The notes beneath the pieces were generated by a model. It was not told the DNA's origin, ran no database searches, and saw nothing but the letters and a program-made list of their open reading frames with translations. A stretch of DNA of 64,000 nt. Origin: Nitrosomonadales bacterium. GTDB lineage: Bacteria; Pseudomonadota; Gammaproteobacteria; Burkholderiales; Methylophilaceae. The DNA lies in assembly GCA_024642775.1 (NCBI GenBank), contig JAHEAL010000001.1, forward strand, positions 8,130 through 72,129. The letters run 5' to 3'. Positions 7,076-19,056 of the stretch are shown piece after piece. The number at the start of each line of letters is the position of its first letter. The first letter of the stretch is position 1. The position numbers and the translations under genes were made by a program.

Positions 7076-8167
7076 TTGAATCAGGATCAGCTTGATTATT
7101 TTTTTATGTCAGAGGCACTTATTTTGGCTGAAAAAGGTAATAACGCATGCCACCCAAATCCTCGGGTAGGCGCAGTCATAGTCAAAGATAATCAAGTAAT
7201 TTCACGAGGATTTCATCAAAAATATGGATCCAAGCATGCCGAGGTTGAAGCAATTCTATCTTGTAAAGATCAAAAAAAATTAATAAATTCAACAATTTAT
7301 GTAACATTAGAGCCATGCTCACATCAAGGAAAAACTCCACCATGTGTCGATTTAATTATAGAAAGAAAAATTTCAAGAGTGGTTGTTGCAACATTAGATC
7401 CAAATCCTCAGGTTAATGGCGAGGGGATTAAACGATTAAAAATGGCTGGAATTGATATTACGATTGGTATCCTTGAAAACCAGGCTAAAGAATTGAATCT
7501 TGGTTTTTTTTCAAGGATTCTTAATAACAGACCTTTCATAAGATCGAAAATTGCTTCATCTTTTGATGGTAAAACCAGCCTATCAAACAAGGTTAGTAAA
7601 TGGATAACCAATAAGTATTCCAGAGAAAATGTCCAGCAAATCAGGGCCCAAAGTAGTGCGATTCTAACTTCGTACAAAACCGTAAATGATGACAACCCAA
7701 AGCTGACTGTCAGAAGCCTGCCAGATGATGCGCAACCCATTAGATTTATTATGGATACCCATTTAAAAATAGATTTAGACTCGGATATCTTAAAACAAAA
7801 AAATGTTTATGTATTGCACGGTGTTGATTTAAAAGAAAAACCTGATGTAGCTGCTATGTTTGTTAAGATAAAAATGAATGCGTCAGGACTCATTTTGTCA
7901 GAATGTATGCGTTTGTTTCAAACAATGGAAATTAATGAGCTATTGATTGAGGCAGGTCCCGGACTTAACGGAGTGTTTTTAAAAAATCATTTAATTGATG
8001 AGCTGATTGCTTTTCAGTCACCATCTGTGATGGGTGGACAGTCTAATGAAATGTTTAATCAACCTGTTCTAGAAGATATGAAAAGTAAGATTAATCTTAA
8101 GCTTCAGGATCAAAGATTTTTCAATAACGACCTACGATCAATTTTTAGGGTTAGTTATGTGGATTGA
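7076..8167 (+). CDS. ribD: bifunctional riboflavin deaminase/reductase RibD
   Basis: 363 aa. The N-terminal cytidine-deaminase-like domain carries HAEVEAI and PCSHQGKTPPC, the zinc site, and removes the amino group from the pyrimidine intermediate. The C-terminal domain, from about residue 150 (RSKIASSFDGK), is the NADPH-dependent reductase. I chose the TTG at 7076 because it restores the family's DxxFMxxAL start (LDYFFMSEAL); the first ATG, at 7106, would remove part of it. TTG lies one base after the nrdR stop, so translation is probably coupled. The stop overlaps the next gene by 11 bases. The reductase segment AILTSYKTVNDDNPKL differs slightly from the usual G-x-x-T form. Confidence 0.94.
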   Translation: MNQDQLDYFFMSEALILAEKGNNACHPNPRVGAVIVKDNQVISRGFHQKYGSKHAEVEAILSCKDQKKLINSTIYVTLEPCSHQGKTPPCVDLIIERKISRVVVATLDPNPQVNGEGIKRLKMAGIDITIGILENQAKELNLGFFSRILNNRPFIRSKIASSFDGKTSLSNKVSKWITNKYSRENVQQIRAQSSAILTSYKTVNDDNPKLTVRSLPDDAQPIRFIMDTHLKIDLDSDILKQKNVYVLHGVDLKEKPDVAAMFVKIKMNASGLILSECMRLFQTMEINELLIEAGPGLNGVFLKNHLIDELIAFQSPSVMGGQSNEMFNQPVLEDMKSKINLKLQDQRFFNNDLRSIFRVSYVD

Positions 8168-8933
8168 TAGTCATTGTCATCTTGACTTCATCATCAATGA
8201 AAAAAACTCAATTGAAGAGCTAACTAAAATTAACAACCCCAACATTGATTATATTATTTGTCCATCAGCCGATGATAGTAGTTTTAAAAAACTTATCGAT
8301 TTGAATAAAAGAAATTCCAAAATCCAATATGCATTTGGATACCACCCACTTTTCTTAGAAGGTAAAGATCCAGATGTTATTCAAAAACTTGTTGTATACA
8401 TCGAGGAATATAATCCAATTGCAATTGGCGAAATTGGTTTGGACTTTTATGTCAAAAACTTTAACAAAGATAAACAAATAATTTTTTTTGAAAAACAACT
8501 TGAGTTAGCCAGTAAATATAATTTACCGGTAATTCTTCATGTAAGGTCAGCGATTGATCATGTAATAAACATTCTGAAGCGCTTTCCCAGAATAATTGGG
8601 GTTGCGCATGCTTTTAATGGTAGTTTTCAGCAAGCTGAGATTTTGATAGATATGGGTTTTAAGCTTGGATTTGGTGGCGCGATGACATTTGAAAGAGCAA
8701 AAAAAATTAGAATGTTAGCTAAAGAATTGCCTTTAAACTCTATAGTTTTAGAGACAGATGCACCCGATATGAATCCAGCATGGCTTAACCCGCAAGAGTC
8801 AAACCATCCAAGTCAAATTCAGTTTATATCTGAATTTTTTTCAGAGCATCGCGGCTTATCGCTAAATGACTTATCATGGCAATTAAAAAAGAATATTAAT
8901 GAAATTTTTGTTTTTAATAAGGCTATTGTATGA
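8157..8933 (+). CDS. TatD-family metal-dependent hydrolase
   Basis: 258 aa. It is a TIM-barrel metallohydrolase of the TatD family: WIDSHCHLDF at the start gives the HxH metal ligands, AIGEIGLDFY the catalytic Glu, VILHVRSA and VAHAFNG further His ligands, and VLETDAPDM the late Asp. Members act as 3'-5' DNA/RNA exonucleases or D-tyrosyl-tRNA deacylase-like enzymes in the cytoplasm. TatD, YcfH and YjjV paralogues cannot be told apart here. It overlaps ribD by 11 bases and mtnA by 4, so it is embedded in this operon. Confidence 0.9.
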   Translation: MWIDSHCHLDFIINEKNSIEELTKINNPNIDYIICPSADDSSFKKLIDLNKRNSKIQYAFGYHPLFLEGKDPDVIQKLVVYIEEYNPIAIGEIGLDFYVKNFNKDKQIIFFEKQLELASKYNLPVILHVRSAIDHVINILKRFPRIIGVAHAFNGSFQQAEILIDMGFKLGFGGAMTFERAKKIRMLAKELPLNSIVLETDAPDMNPAWLNPQESNHPSQIQFISEFFSEHRGLSLNDLSWQLKKNINEIFVFNKAIV

Positions 8934-9979
8934 AAGTAGCAGATAAATATTATCAGACGATTTACGCTCATAGCCATATAGGAGTTGTTGAATTTATTGA
9001 TCAAACTAAATTACCCTATGAATTTGAGTTAGTTTCGACTGATGATTATTTAGTGTTAATAACAGCCATTCGAACTATGCAGGTTAGAGGTGCTCCAGTA
9101 ATTGGAATTTGTGGCGCACTGGCCTTGGTCTTGGGTACTCAATGTGATTCATCAAATTCAAATATTGAACATTTAGCTAAGCAGATTATCTCATCAAGAC
9201 CTACAGCCGTTAATTTATATTGGGCAGTAACAAAAATAAAAAATTTTTTATTGAATACGCCAGAGAATCAACGAAAAAAAAATGCATGGAATTTTGCTGA
9301 AGACTTAATTCAAAGTGATATTCGTGCAAATAAACTGATTGGTGAAATCGGGTCAGAAATTATTCATAAAAGTCTTGATAGGCCAATTAATATTTTAACT
9401 CATTGTAATGCTGGTTGGCTTGCTACAGTTGATTATGGAACTGCACTAAGTCCAATTTTTCATGCATTTGAACAAAAGAAGAATATTCATATATGGGTTG
9501 ATGAAACCCGACCAAGAAATCAGGGACTGTTAACTTGTTGGGAGTTAAAAAACCTCGACATTCCACATACTTTAATTGTAGACAATGCAGGCGGTTTATT
9601 AATGATGCAAGATAAAGTTGATCTTGTTATAGTAGGCGCAGATCGAATATCAACTCAAGGATATGTGTGTAATAAGATTGGTACCTATTTAAAAGCATTA
9701 GCAGCGTTTGATCAAAAAATTCCTTTTTATGTTGCAGCCCCTATATCAACGATTGACCCCAAATTTGATCATGATGTTAATTTTGAAATAGAAGCAAGAG
9801 ACCAGATGGAAATAAAACAAATTTATGGAGTATCTAATGACGGAAAAAGAACCTCAATCTATTTTCCAGATTATGAAACATATAATCCAGCTTTTGATAT
9901 CACTCCACCACATTTAATTTCTGGGATTATTACAGAAAAGGGAATTTTTAAACCCTCAGAGCTAAAAGGATTGTTATGA
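8930..9979 (+). CDS. mtnA: 5-methylthioribose-1-phosphate isomerase (MtnA/DrdI type)
   Basis: 349 aa, normal length. It isomerises the aldose 5-methylthioribose 1-phosphate (or 5-deoxyribose 1-phosphate) to the ketose. The family motifs are present: MQVRGAPVIG (50-59), THCNAG with catalytic Cys159, ETRPRNQG and VGADRIS with catalytic Asp238, then NKIGTY. It overlaps both neighbours by four bases (ATGA). The usual methionine-salvage partners mtnB, mtnC, mtnD and mtnE are absent; the next gene is a FucA-like class II aldolase. That pairing is the signature of the DHAP shunt for 5'-deoxyadenosine and methylthioadenosine salvage. Confidence 0.94.
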   Translation: MKVADKYYQTIYAHSHIGVVEFIDQTKLPYEFELVSTDDYLVLITAIRTMQVRGAPVIGICGALALVLGTQCDSSNSNIEHLAKQIISSRPTAVNLYWAVTKIKNFLLNTPENQRKKNAWNFAEDLIQSDIRANKLIGEIGSEIIHKSLDRPINILTHCNAGWLATVDYGTALSPIFHAFEQKKNIHIWVDETRPRNQGLLTCWELKNLDIPHTLIVDNAGGLLMMQDKVDLVIVGADRISTQGYVCNKIGTYLKALAAFDQKIPFYVAAPISTIDPKFDHDVNFEIEARDQMEIKQIYGVSNDGKRTSIYFPDYETYNPAFDITPPHLISGIITEKGIFKPSELKGLL

Positions 9980-10623
9980 TTTCAATTCAACAAGAGATAT
10001 GCAATTTTTCAAAAAAATTAATTGATCAGGGCCTGAATCATGCGGCTACAGGGAATATCAGTGTCAGGGAAGAAAATTTTTTTTATATAACGCCCAGCGG
10101 CATTCCTGGCGATCTCCTTACATCAAAAGATATTGTTAAATGTAAGATAGGAATTAACGAAAAAGAAATTTCAGAGATGTCTTTAAAACCATCAAGCGAG
10201 TGGCAATTTCATCAAGATATATATTTCAAACGAGATGACGTTCAAGCCATCATTCATACGCATTCTTGTTACGCGAGCGCAGTAAGTGCTCTAAGGGATA
10301 GTATTCCTTCCTTTAATTATATGGTTGCACTTTTTGGGGGTAAAACGATTAATTGCTCTGACTATGAACTGTTTGGAACAAAACAACTTTCGAATAAAAT
10401 ATTAAAAGCTCTTGGAAGTCAAAAAGGTTGCTTAATTGCTAATCATGGTTCGGTTGTTGTATCGGAAGACTTAGAAAATGCTTTTTATTTAAGCCAGGAG
10501 CTTGAACATCTAGCAAAACAATATCTTGAGTTAAAAAAAATTGGCGAATTTACTCTTTTAACAGACTTGCAAATGGATGATGTGCTGAGTAAATTTTCTA
10601 ATTACGGCCCTAAAAAATTCTAA
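9976..10623 (+). CDS. class II aldolase, L-fuculose-phosphate aldolase-like (probable DHAP-shunt Ald2)
   Basis: 215 aa, the size of FucA. It aligns well with E. coli FucA throughout: TGNISVR, ITPSGIP, LKPSSEW with catalytic Glu75, IIHTHS with zinc ligands His94 and His96, NYM with Tyr115, and ANHGSV with zinc ligand His157. All of these sit at a constant offset of two from the FucA numbering. The MtnB dehydratase pattern is less well matched. With mtnA directly upstream, the likely substrate is 5-methylthioribulose or 5-deoxyribulose 1-phosphate, cleaved to dihydroxyacetone phosphate plus an aldehyde. No fucose gene is nearby. Substrate is inferred from context; the aldolase class is seen in the sequence. 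Confidence 0.85.
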   Translation: MISIQQEICNFSKKLIDQGLNHAATGNISVREENFFYITPSGIPGDLLTSKDIVKCKIGINEKEISEMSLKPSSEWQFHQDIYFKRDDVQAIIHTHSCYASAVSALRDSIPSFNYMVALFGGKTINCSDYELFGTKQLSNKILKALGSQKGCLIANHGSVVVSEDLENAFYLSQELEHLAKQYLELKKIGEFTLLTDLQMDDVLSKFSNYGPKKF

Positions 10624-10630
10624 AAATTAA

Positions 10631-13146
<2,516 letters not shown>

Positions 13147-13169
13147 ATTAAATAAAAAAAAGGTAAGTA

Positions 13170-14456
13170 ATGACAATTATTCATAAGATAAAAGGAAGAC
13201 AAGTTATTGATTCAAGAGGAAATCCAACTGTTGAGGCTGATGTTATTTTAGAAAATGGCGTTATAGGCAGGGCTATAGTACCTTCAGGGGCATCTACCGG
13301 CTCAAAGGAGGCGATTGAGCTTAGAGATGGAGATAAATCTATATATTTAGGTAAAAGCGTTATTAATGCGGTCAATTATGTAAACAAAGAAATAAATGAA
13401 ATACTGATTGGAGCAGATGTATCAGACCAGAGTTTAATTGATAAAAAGCTAATTGAATTAGATGGAACAGAGAATAAAAGCAAACTAGGTGCTAATAGCA
13501 TGTTAGCCGTTTCAATGGCCACAGCCCGTGCATATGCAAATTTCTTAAATAAACCGCTGTATCAAACAATATCGAAAAATAATACCTTTTCGCTACCAAC
13601 TCCAATGATGAATATTATCAATGGAGGCGCACATGCTGACAATAGTGTTGATATGCAAGAGTTTATGATTGTTCCGGCGGGATTTAAAACATTTTCAGAG
13701 GCAATTCGCTGCGGGGCTGAAATCTTTCATGCATTGAAGAATAATTTATCAAAAAGAAATATGATGACAACCGTAGGTGATGAAGGTGGATTTGCCCCCA
13801 ATTTGTCTTCTAATGAAGAAGCAATAGAGCTGATCATGGAATCTATTGAAGATGCTGGATACCAAGCTGGAAAACATGTTTTTATTGCTCTTGATTGCGC
13901 TTCGTCAGAATTTTATAGTGACGGACTGTATCATTTAGAATCTGAAAATATTAAACTTAATTCGACAGAAATGGCAAATTACCTTGAGGCCTGGTGTGAT
14001 AAATACCCTATCATAAGTATTGAAGATGGAATGGATGAGAATGACTGGGACGGATGGAGGTTGTTAACGGAAAAAGTTGGAAAAAAAATTCAGCTGGTCG
14101 GAGATGATCTTTTTGTCACCAACCCAAAGATCTTAAGGGATGGAATTAATAAAAAAATTGCAAATTCCGTACTCATAAAAGTAAACCAAATAGGTACATT
14201 ATCCGAAACGTTGCAAACCATAGAGATGGCTCAGGAGAATAAATATACCGCAGTCATTTCTCACAGATCTGGAGAAACCGAAGATACAACCATTGCTGAT
14301 TTAGCGGTTGGAACGAATGCAATGCAAATTAAAACAGGATCAATGTCCAGGTCTGAAAGAACAGCAAAATATAATCAATTGTTGAGAATTGAGGAGGAAC
14401 TTGGCGATAGTGCCTCTTATGCTGGACTAAAAGCGTTTTATCAACTAGAAGAATGA
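13170..14456 (+). CDS. eno: enolase
   Basis: 428 aa. It interconverts 2-phosphoglycerate and phosphoenolpyruvate. The sequence shows [16 protein letters not shown], the mobile loop [18 protein letters not shown], the Mg ligands in [15 protein letters not shown] and GDDLFVTN, the catalytic Lys in LIKVNQIGT, and SHRSGETED. Length is normal. A GGTAAGTA purine stretch precedes the ATG. The stop overlaps ftsB by four bases. Confidence 0.98.
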   Translation: MTIIHKIKGRQVIDSRGNPTVEADVILENGVIGRAIVPSGASTGSKEAIELRDGDKSIYLGKSVINAVNYVNKEINEILIGADVSDQSLIDKKLIELDGTENKSKLGANSMLAVSMATARAYANFLNKPLYQTISKNNTFSLPTPMMNIINGGAHADNSVDMQEFMIVPAGFKTFSEAIRCGAEIFHALKNNLSKRNMMTTVGDEGGFAPNLSSNEEAIELIMESIEDAGYQAGKHVFIALDCASSEFYSDGLYHLESENIKLNSTEMANYLEAWCDKYPIISIEDGMDENDWDGWRLLTEKVGKKIQLVGDDLFVTNPKILRDGINKKIANSVLIKVNQIGTLSETLQTIEMAQENKYTAVISHRSGETEDTTIADLAVGTNAMQIKTGSMSRSERTAKYNQLLRIEEELGDSASYAGLKAFYQLEE

Positions 14457-14731
14457 AGCTTCTATCTTTAATTTTTACAGCGTTAATTCTACTCTTACAG
14501 TATCCGCTGTGGTTCGGAAAGGGCGGGTGGATGAGTGTTATTTCTCTTCAAAAACAAATTGATCAGCAAGTTGTGATTAATAATAAAATACAAAATGAAA
14601 ATGATGTCTTAAAGGCTGTTGTATATGATTTAAAGCATGGGTCAGAAGTTATTGAGGCAAAAGCAAGATTTGATCTTGGATTAATCAAGCCTAATGAAAC
14701 ATTCTTTTTGGTTATTGGGAATACTAATTAA
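14453..14731 (+). CDS. ftsB: cell division protein FtsB
   Basis: 92 aa bitopic inner-membrane protein. The order is membrane segment (about residues 4-19, [18 protein letters not shown]), then a WFGKGGW turn typical of FtsB, then a coiled coil (about 29-60) and a short C-terminal part ([20 protein letters not shown]) that joins FtsL and FtsQ at the septum. The position after eno with a four-base overlap is conserved. Its 3' end overlaps the convergent ygfZ gene by four bases (14728-14731), leaving no room for a terminator between them. Confidence 0.93.
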   Translation: MKLLSLIFTALILLLQYPLWFGKGGWMSVISLQKQIDQQVVINNKIQNENDVLKAVVYDLKHGSEVIEAKARFDLGLIKPNETFFLVIGNTN

Positions 14732-15585
14732 CCTGTAAATGACTTGATACCGCCTATTAATTGGTTGTTGATTGTAAGACTTTTTGTTTCATTTTCAGCA
14801 GTAGTCTCAAAAAGGATATATGTATTATTATTTAGGTATGATGACATAACTAAAGTCCCAACCTTTTTTCCATCAAATTTAACTTCTGTTCCTGGTGGGG
14901 CAGATAATTGACTACCAATGATGCCAAAATAAGATCGATGTTTAGGTTTTCCAAGATAATGGGTTCGAGCAATAATTTCCTGCCCTGTGTAACACCCCTT
15001 TTTAAAGTTTATAGCATTTATTAAATCAAGATTACATGTATGAGCTAAAAATACCTCCTGCGTTTCTTTCGTTATAAAGGGAATACCTGATTTTAAATCT
15101 TCAATAATCCAGGAAGATGCGTCGATCGAGATTTCATTATAGTCTATAAATTCTTCATGAATAATAAGGAATCGAGCTTTGTCTCCAGGGATCTTAATGG
15201 TTATTTTATTGTTTGAAAAAGAATGATAACTAAAGTCATTTTTAATTTCTTTTAAACTTTTATCGACTGGTTGATCAAATGATCCATATATATTAATTTT
15301 TTCATCAATTGATATAGAGACATCAGACCTTAAAATATACATGTTAAGTTTTTTTTGTATTGATTCGGCTATTGCTTTTGGGCATATAAGAAAATATGCA
15401 CCATTAAATTTTAAAATATAAAAAAAAGCGAACAATCTACCTTTTGGGTTACATAGCCCAGAGTAAATAAATTTTTCATTTGCCAATCTAATATCGTTAG
15501 TTAGTTGACCCTGAAGAAAATTTTCACTGTCTTTACCCTCAACCTTGATTGCAGAAAAAAAATGCTCGAGAAGGTTAATGATCAT
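14728..15585 (-). CDS. ygfZ: folate-binding Fe-S cluster protein YgfZ
   Basis: 285 aa. It belongs to the GcvT-like tetrahydrofolate-binding YgfZ/IBA57 family, which supports assembly or repair of certain [4Fe-4S] enzymes. The signature KGCYTGQEIIARTHYLGK (K-G-C-Y-x-G-Q-E) is intact, as is the N-terminal GKDSENFLQGQLTNDI. It overlaps mxaL by four bases (ATGA at 15582-15585), so it is very probably read from the mxa operon. That link to a methanol oxidation operon is unusual and may be incidental packing. Confidence 0.93.
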   Translation of the reverse strand: MIINLLEHFFSAIKVEGKDSENFLQGQLTNDIRLANEKFIYSGLCNPKGRLFAFFYILKFNGAYFLICPKAIAESIQKKLNMYILRSDVSISIDEKINIYGSFDQPVDKSLKEIKNDFSYHSFSNNKITIKIPGDKARFLIIHEEFIDYNEISIDASSWIIEDLKSGIPFITKETQEVFLAHTCNLDLINAINFKKGCYTGQEIIARTHYLGKPKHRSYFGIIGSQLSAPPGTEVKFDGKKVGTLVMSSYLNNNTYILFETTAENETKSLTINNQLIGGIKSFTG

Positions 15586-16541
15586 TTTGAGAATCGACTT
15601 AAAAATACTCTGAAGCTTGATTTGGATATAAAGCGCGCTATAAATAATAATAACGCCAATCCAGCTAAAATAGGCTGTAGGCTAAATTTTGCAGAAGATT
15701 TCCATGCTGGAGGTTGTTGTTTCATTGCTTTGGTTATGTTTTTAAAACTATCACCTTTAATGTAGATTCCATTAATCTCAGTTGACAATTTTTTTAAGTA
15801 CTCTTCATCTAATTTTGATAAATATCTATCACTTGTTCCAGAAGCTACGTTGTTATCTCGGGCTCCAATATTAGATTCTGATATTTGAGCAATCCCAGGT
15901 TGAAGGGCAAAGCTTTCATTCGACCAATAGCCTATTAATTGATTCTTATTATCAAATTTTGGAATAGGTGTACCTTCATTGGAGCCTACTCCCACATACA
16001 ACCAATCCTTGCCACCTTGGAACTGTTCCAGATTGCGTGTATTAAACGCGTGCAGTTTTGGTGCCTCTTCTCCATCTGTAAAAAATATGACTTGAGCAGA
16101 TTCCGGAAAGCTTCTTATGAGTCTTGCAAGATTAACTGTTGACTCTCTTATTCTCGTATTGCCAGACCATGTTGATCGCCAATCAAGTTTCGATATTGTC
16201 GTGTGAATGTTACTAAAGTTGCTACAAACCTCAATTGGAGAATATGTTGCAGATACTGAAACTCCAGCAAACATTCCAATGCTTACCTTGGTTCCACATG
16301 GAAAATAATCGAGAAGTCGATACATAGTTTTTTTGGTGTATTCAAGCCTAGAAATTTTCTTATTACCGTCAGACATATCTTCAGTATTCATACTCTGAGA
16401 GATGTCGGCAATAAGAATATAGTTATAACGTGATTGTTTAATTGGCAATGAAGGATTAAGGATAGCAATTACTAAAAGTAACAAACTAATTAAAAGAAAA
16501 AGGTCACTCCTTTTATTAAAGTGTTTAAAAAGCTTTCTCAT
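15582..16541 (-). CDS. mxaL: methanol dehydrogenase accessory protein MxaL (VWA domain)
   Basis: 319 aa inner-membrane protein with a periplasm- or cytoplasm-facing von Willebrand A domain between two membrane segments: about residues 12-29 (SDLFLLISLLLLVIAIL) and near the C-terminus (LAGLALLLFIARFI). The metal-binding MIDAS motif DISQSMN is at about 45-51, with later VWA strands VIFFTDGEEAP. MxaL is one of the products required for calcium insertion and maturation of methanol dehydrogenase. Gene order R-S-A-C-K-L settles the name. An AGGTAG ribosome site precedes the ATG. It overlaps ygfZ. Confidence 0.88.
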   Translation of the reverse strand: MRKLFKHFNKRSDLFLLISLLLLVIAILNPSLPIKQSRYNYILIADISQSMNTEDMSDGNKKISRLEYTKKTMYRLLDYFPCGTKVSIGMFAGVSVSATYSPIEVCSNFSNIHTTISKLDWRSTWSGNTRIRESTVNLARLIRSFPESAQVIFFTDGEEAPKLHAFNTRNLEQFQGGKDWLYVGVGSNEGTPIPKFDNKNQLIGYWSNESFALQPGIAQISESNIGARDNNVASGTSDRYLSKLDEEYLKKLSTEINGIYIKGDSFKNITKAMKQQPPAWKSSAKFSLQPILAGLALLLFIARFISKSSFRVFLSRFSK

Positions 16542-16548
16542 ATGCTAC

Positions 16549-17103
16549 CTACGGAAGACCTACGGGGATATTGCCCATTATCAAACCAGGAGAGTCTGAA
16601 TCTCCAACCCCAGGTGTTGGATCAGGTGGGAGCATGGTTAGGAGTCGGTCAAGATTATGTTTAGCATCCCAATAATACGGTTTGAATTTAAGCGACTGTT
16701 TGTATGCTTTAGCTGCTTGCTGGAAAAGATACTCAGCTTCATCGCGAACCGTCATGCTTGTTCCATTAATTAAGAGCCCCCTCTTAAAAAAAATATTACC
16801 AATATTATATTGAATGGCAGATTTTTGATCTAAATTTGCATTTTTCATTAAGTTGTTAAATAAGATAGTTGATTCTTTAAACATTTCTTTTTTTGCTAGC
16901 CAATAAGCTGTGGCAAATCTTGCTTCAAACGACTGTTCAAAAAAAGATGGATTTTCACCTTTAGCGATTTCATTATTGAATTTATTTGTTTTAAATAAAT
17001 AAAAGCCTTGCAAGCAAATATTTAAAATACTAATGATCAATATAAAAGTGGCTATTGCAGATAGATACTTTATAGTGAATAAATTTTTTAATTTGATAAT
17101 CAT
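16549..17103 (-). CDS. mxaK: methanol dehydrogenase accessory protein MxaK
   Basis: 184 aa. One N-terminal membrane anchor (about 13-37, YLSAIATFILIISILNICLQ) is followed by a TPR-like helical region. In this region a FATAYWLAKKEMFKESTILF unit, an AIQYNIGNIFFKRG unit and an AAKAYKQSLKFKPYYWDAK unit are visible. It ends in a Pro/Gly-rich tail (PPDPTPGVGDSDSP). MxaK is poorly characterised; it is assigned by position between mxaC and mxaL and by the TPR-like content, which parallels the TPR partners of VWA proteins in MoxR systems. It overlaps mxaC by four bases. Confidence 0.83.
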   Translation of the reverse strand: MIIKLKNLFTIKYLSAIATFILIISILNICLQGFYLFKTNKFNNEIAKGENPSFFEQSFEARFATAYWLAKKEMFKESTILFNNLMKNANLDQKSAIQYNIGNIFFKRGLLINGTSMTVRDEAEYLFQQAAKAYKQSLKFKPYYWDAKHNLDRLLTMLPPDPTPGVGDSDSPGLIMGNIPVGLP

Positions 17104-18080
17104 CGTTTAATTTCTATTAATTTTAATAAGAATAACAAAAAAGTCATAAAAAATGCAGCTATTAAAAAGTGCTTGGAAAAGTCTTTTCCTGGAATAATTT
17201 CTTTATAAAAGATCTGTTTTTTTTCTTTAAGGTTAATATCTTTAATAGCCTTCTCTAGTGACTCAGGATCTTCGGCCTCATAAGCCTGAAATGGAGACCT
17301 AAATGTTTTGAAGTATTCATACAATTCCAGCTGAGGAGGCATCTGTGTCTCATCAACATGTTTAAAATCTTTATCAAAAATACTGATCCCTCCTGGCTGT
17401 CTCAGTACAATCCAATATAGACCAATATCAAAGCGATCAAACCAATCTAATATCTTTTGTTGAGTAGGAGCATCAATTCTTCCAGCTCCGTCTGATAGCA
17501 AGATAACCGCCCTTGATCCTGAGTCTTCAACTTTAGCAAATAATTCAGATACACTCGTAAGGCCGGCACCAATATTTGTTTGGAATAGGGCATTCCCCGC
17601 GGTGGCATTAACCGCTCCTGTAATTGCTTCTTTATTTTGCGTTAACGGTAAAACAAACATTGCGGAATTACTAAATGTGATCACCCCAATCATGTCATTT
17701 TTTCGAGATTCCACAAAATTTGAAATTAACCTTGCTGCAGCCGCTGATTTGGTTTCGCCAATTCCATTATCATCATTTGTTGTTGATCCTGAAAAAGGAT
17801 CATCCATCGATGCGCTTCTATCTAGGACCAGACCAATTTGTGAACCTACCCCAACTTTGGTAACTTCTTGCTGATTTTGATGAGGCGAGGAAAAATAAAT
17901 TATAAGAAATAGAATTATTAGACTATTAAATAATTTTATAAGTATCGATAAAAAATTTGATGACGAGTCATTGGGAAGTAATTTATTCCATGAGTAAAAG
18001 TTTCTTGTTATGGTTTTAAATAAAAATGGTACCAAGGCTAGTGGAATTAATAAAAGAAATAATGGATTTGAAAAATACAT
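17100..18080 (-). CDS. mxaC: methanol dehydrogenase accessory protein MxaC (VWA domain)
   Basis: 326 aa. Two N-terminal membrane segments (about 5-22, LFLLLIPLALVPFLF; about 47-63, LFNSLIILFLIIYF) are followed by a VWA domain with an intact MIDAS motif, LDRSASMDD (about 90-98), and VILLSDGAGRID. A C-terminal membrane helix (AAFFMTFLLFLLKLI) closes the chain. This is the BatA/BatB-like topology. MxaC is needed with MxaA, MxaK and MxaL to load the metal into methanol dehydrogenase. The start lies one base after the mxaA stop and the end overlaps mxaK. Confidence 0.88.
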   Translation of the reverse strand: MYFSNPLFLLLIPLALVPFLFKTITRNFYSWNKLLPNDSSSNFLSILIKLFNSLIILFLIIYFSSPHQNQQEVTKVGVGSQIGLVLDRSASMDDPFSGSTTNDDNGIGETKSAAAARLISNFVESRKNDMIGVITFSNSAMFVLPLTQNKEAITGAVNATAGNALFQTNIGAGLTSVSELFAKVEDSGSRAVILLSDGAGRIDAPTQQKILDWFDRFDIGLYWIVLRQPGGISIFDKDFKHVDETQMPPQLELYEYFKTFRSPFQAYEAEDPESLEKAIKDINLKEKKQIFYKEIIPGKDFSKHFLIAAFFMTFLLFLLKLIEIKR

Positions 18081-18081
18081 T

Positions 18082-19056
18082 TTAAATTTTTATCAAGTTA
18101 ATATCGGCCGATTTTATGGGAAGTTTTTTTTCACATAAGTGACAATGAAAGCAAAATTTTAAGAGCCAGGAAAAAATCTCACCATCATTTTTAAGAGCTT
18201 TATTAAAAAGCATGTTATTTGAGATTTTAAAAAATACTTTTAGTTCGGTATCAATATTTTTAAAAGAGGGATTTTGTTTGTAGAGATCATTGAGATTTTT
18301 TTCAAAAATACTTGAGTTAGAGATCTTATTTAAACCTTGATGGAGCTCAATGATTAATTTATCTGTTTCGATGTTCGATCGTTTTTTATATTTTTTATAA
18401 ACAGGTAAAAATATCTTCTTAAATCCAGGAAGTATTGTAAAGCGCGTATATACATAAAAAAGAAAGATAATGGATATTATTGCCATCAAGATACTTTCTA
18501 TAATCAATTCTTTATATTTTTCTTTATTCATTAACAAAGGGCCCCTAAAGTCGCTCATATCCTCTTCAACCTTAATATCACCAAAAATTGCTATTGGAGA
18601 CACGGCTATGGTCAGTTCTGGAACTCTTATCTTGAGAATTTCTTCAGGTTTGTTTTTGTTAATAACCCTATAATAGTCGGCGGTTATAAAAGCTGGCTTT
18701 GCTACAACATTGTTTGTGAAAATTTGATATGTTAGATCAAGTTTGTGTATATTATTTTGGTTTGTTTTTTTTACTTCTTGTAACGTTATTCCAAGCAATT
18801 GTCCGCGATATCTTTTTTCATAACCAACAATCGGGAGAGATTCTTCGATTAAGCTATATGGCTCATTAACTATAAGATTGATTTGTCTTTTTATAATGTC
18901 TCCCACATGGTAACCAACTTTTTGATCAGGTTCGGTTATCGATAACTTGAAATACTTTTCATTAAGATCAGGAAAATTTTTGGGATCTTCAAATGCAAAC
19001 AAATTAACGTTTAGAATTATTAAAAGAAATACAAGCCTATGCATGGTAATACTCAT
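18082..19056 (-). CDS. mxaA: methanol dehydrogenase accessory protein MxaA
   Basis: 324 aa. A signal peptide (MHRLVFLLIILNVNLFAF) leads into a periplasmic beta-rich domain of about 170 residues. A membrane helix follows at about 188-207 (IIESILMAIISIIFLFYVYT), then a cytoplasmic tail of about 115 residues. The annotated ATG at 19056 overlaps mxaS by 20 bases; an internal ATG at 19044 gives a cleaner signal peptide and may be the true start. Sequence is weakly conserved in this family, so the name rests on topology and on its place between mxaS and mxaC. Confidence 0.83.
   Translation of the reverse strand: MSITMHRLVFLLIILNVNLFAFEDPKNFPDLNEKYFKLSITEPDQKVGYHVGDIIKRQINLIVNEPYSLIEESLPIVGYEKRYRGQLLGITLQEVKKTNQNNIHKLDLTYQIFTNNVVAKPAFITADYYRVINKNKPEEILKIRVPELTIAVSPIAIFGDIKVEEDMSDFRGPLLMNKEKYKELIIESILMAIISIIFLFYVYTRFTILPGFKKIFLPVYKKYKKRSNIETDKLIIELHQGLNKISNSSIFEKNLNDLYKQNPSFKNIDTELKVFFKISNNMLFNKALKNDGEIFSWLLKFCFHCHLCEKKLPIKSADINLIKI

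Noticed and set aside
9976-10623. MtnB (methylthioribulose-phosphate dehydratase) as the function of the aldolase-like gene
   Set aside because: The sequence follows FucA residue by residue, and mtnC, mtnD and mtnE are not present.
15505-15765. Plus-strand 86-codon frame across the ygfZ/mxaL junction
   Set aside because: It is a shadow of two well-supported minus-strand genes and has no independent features.
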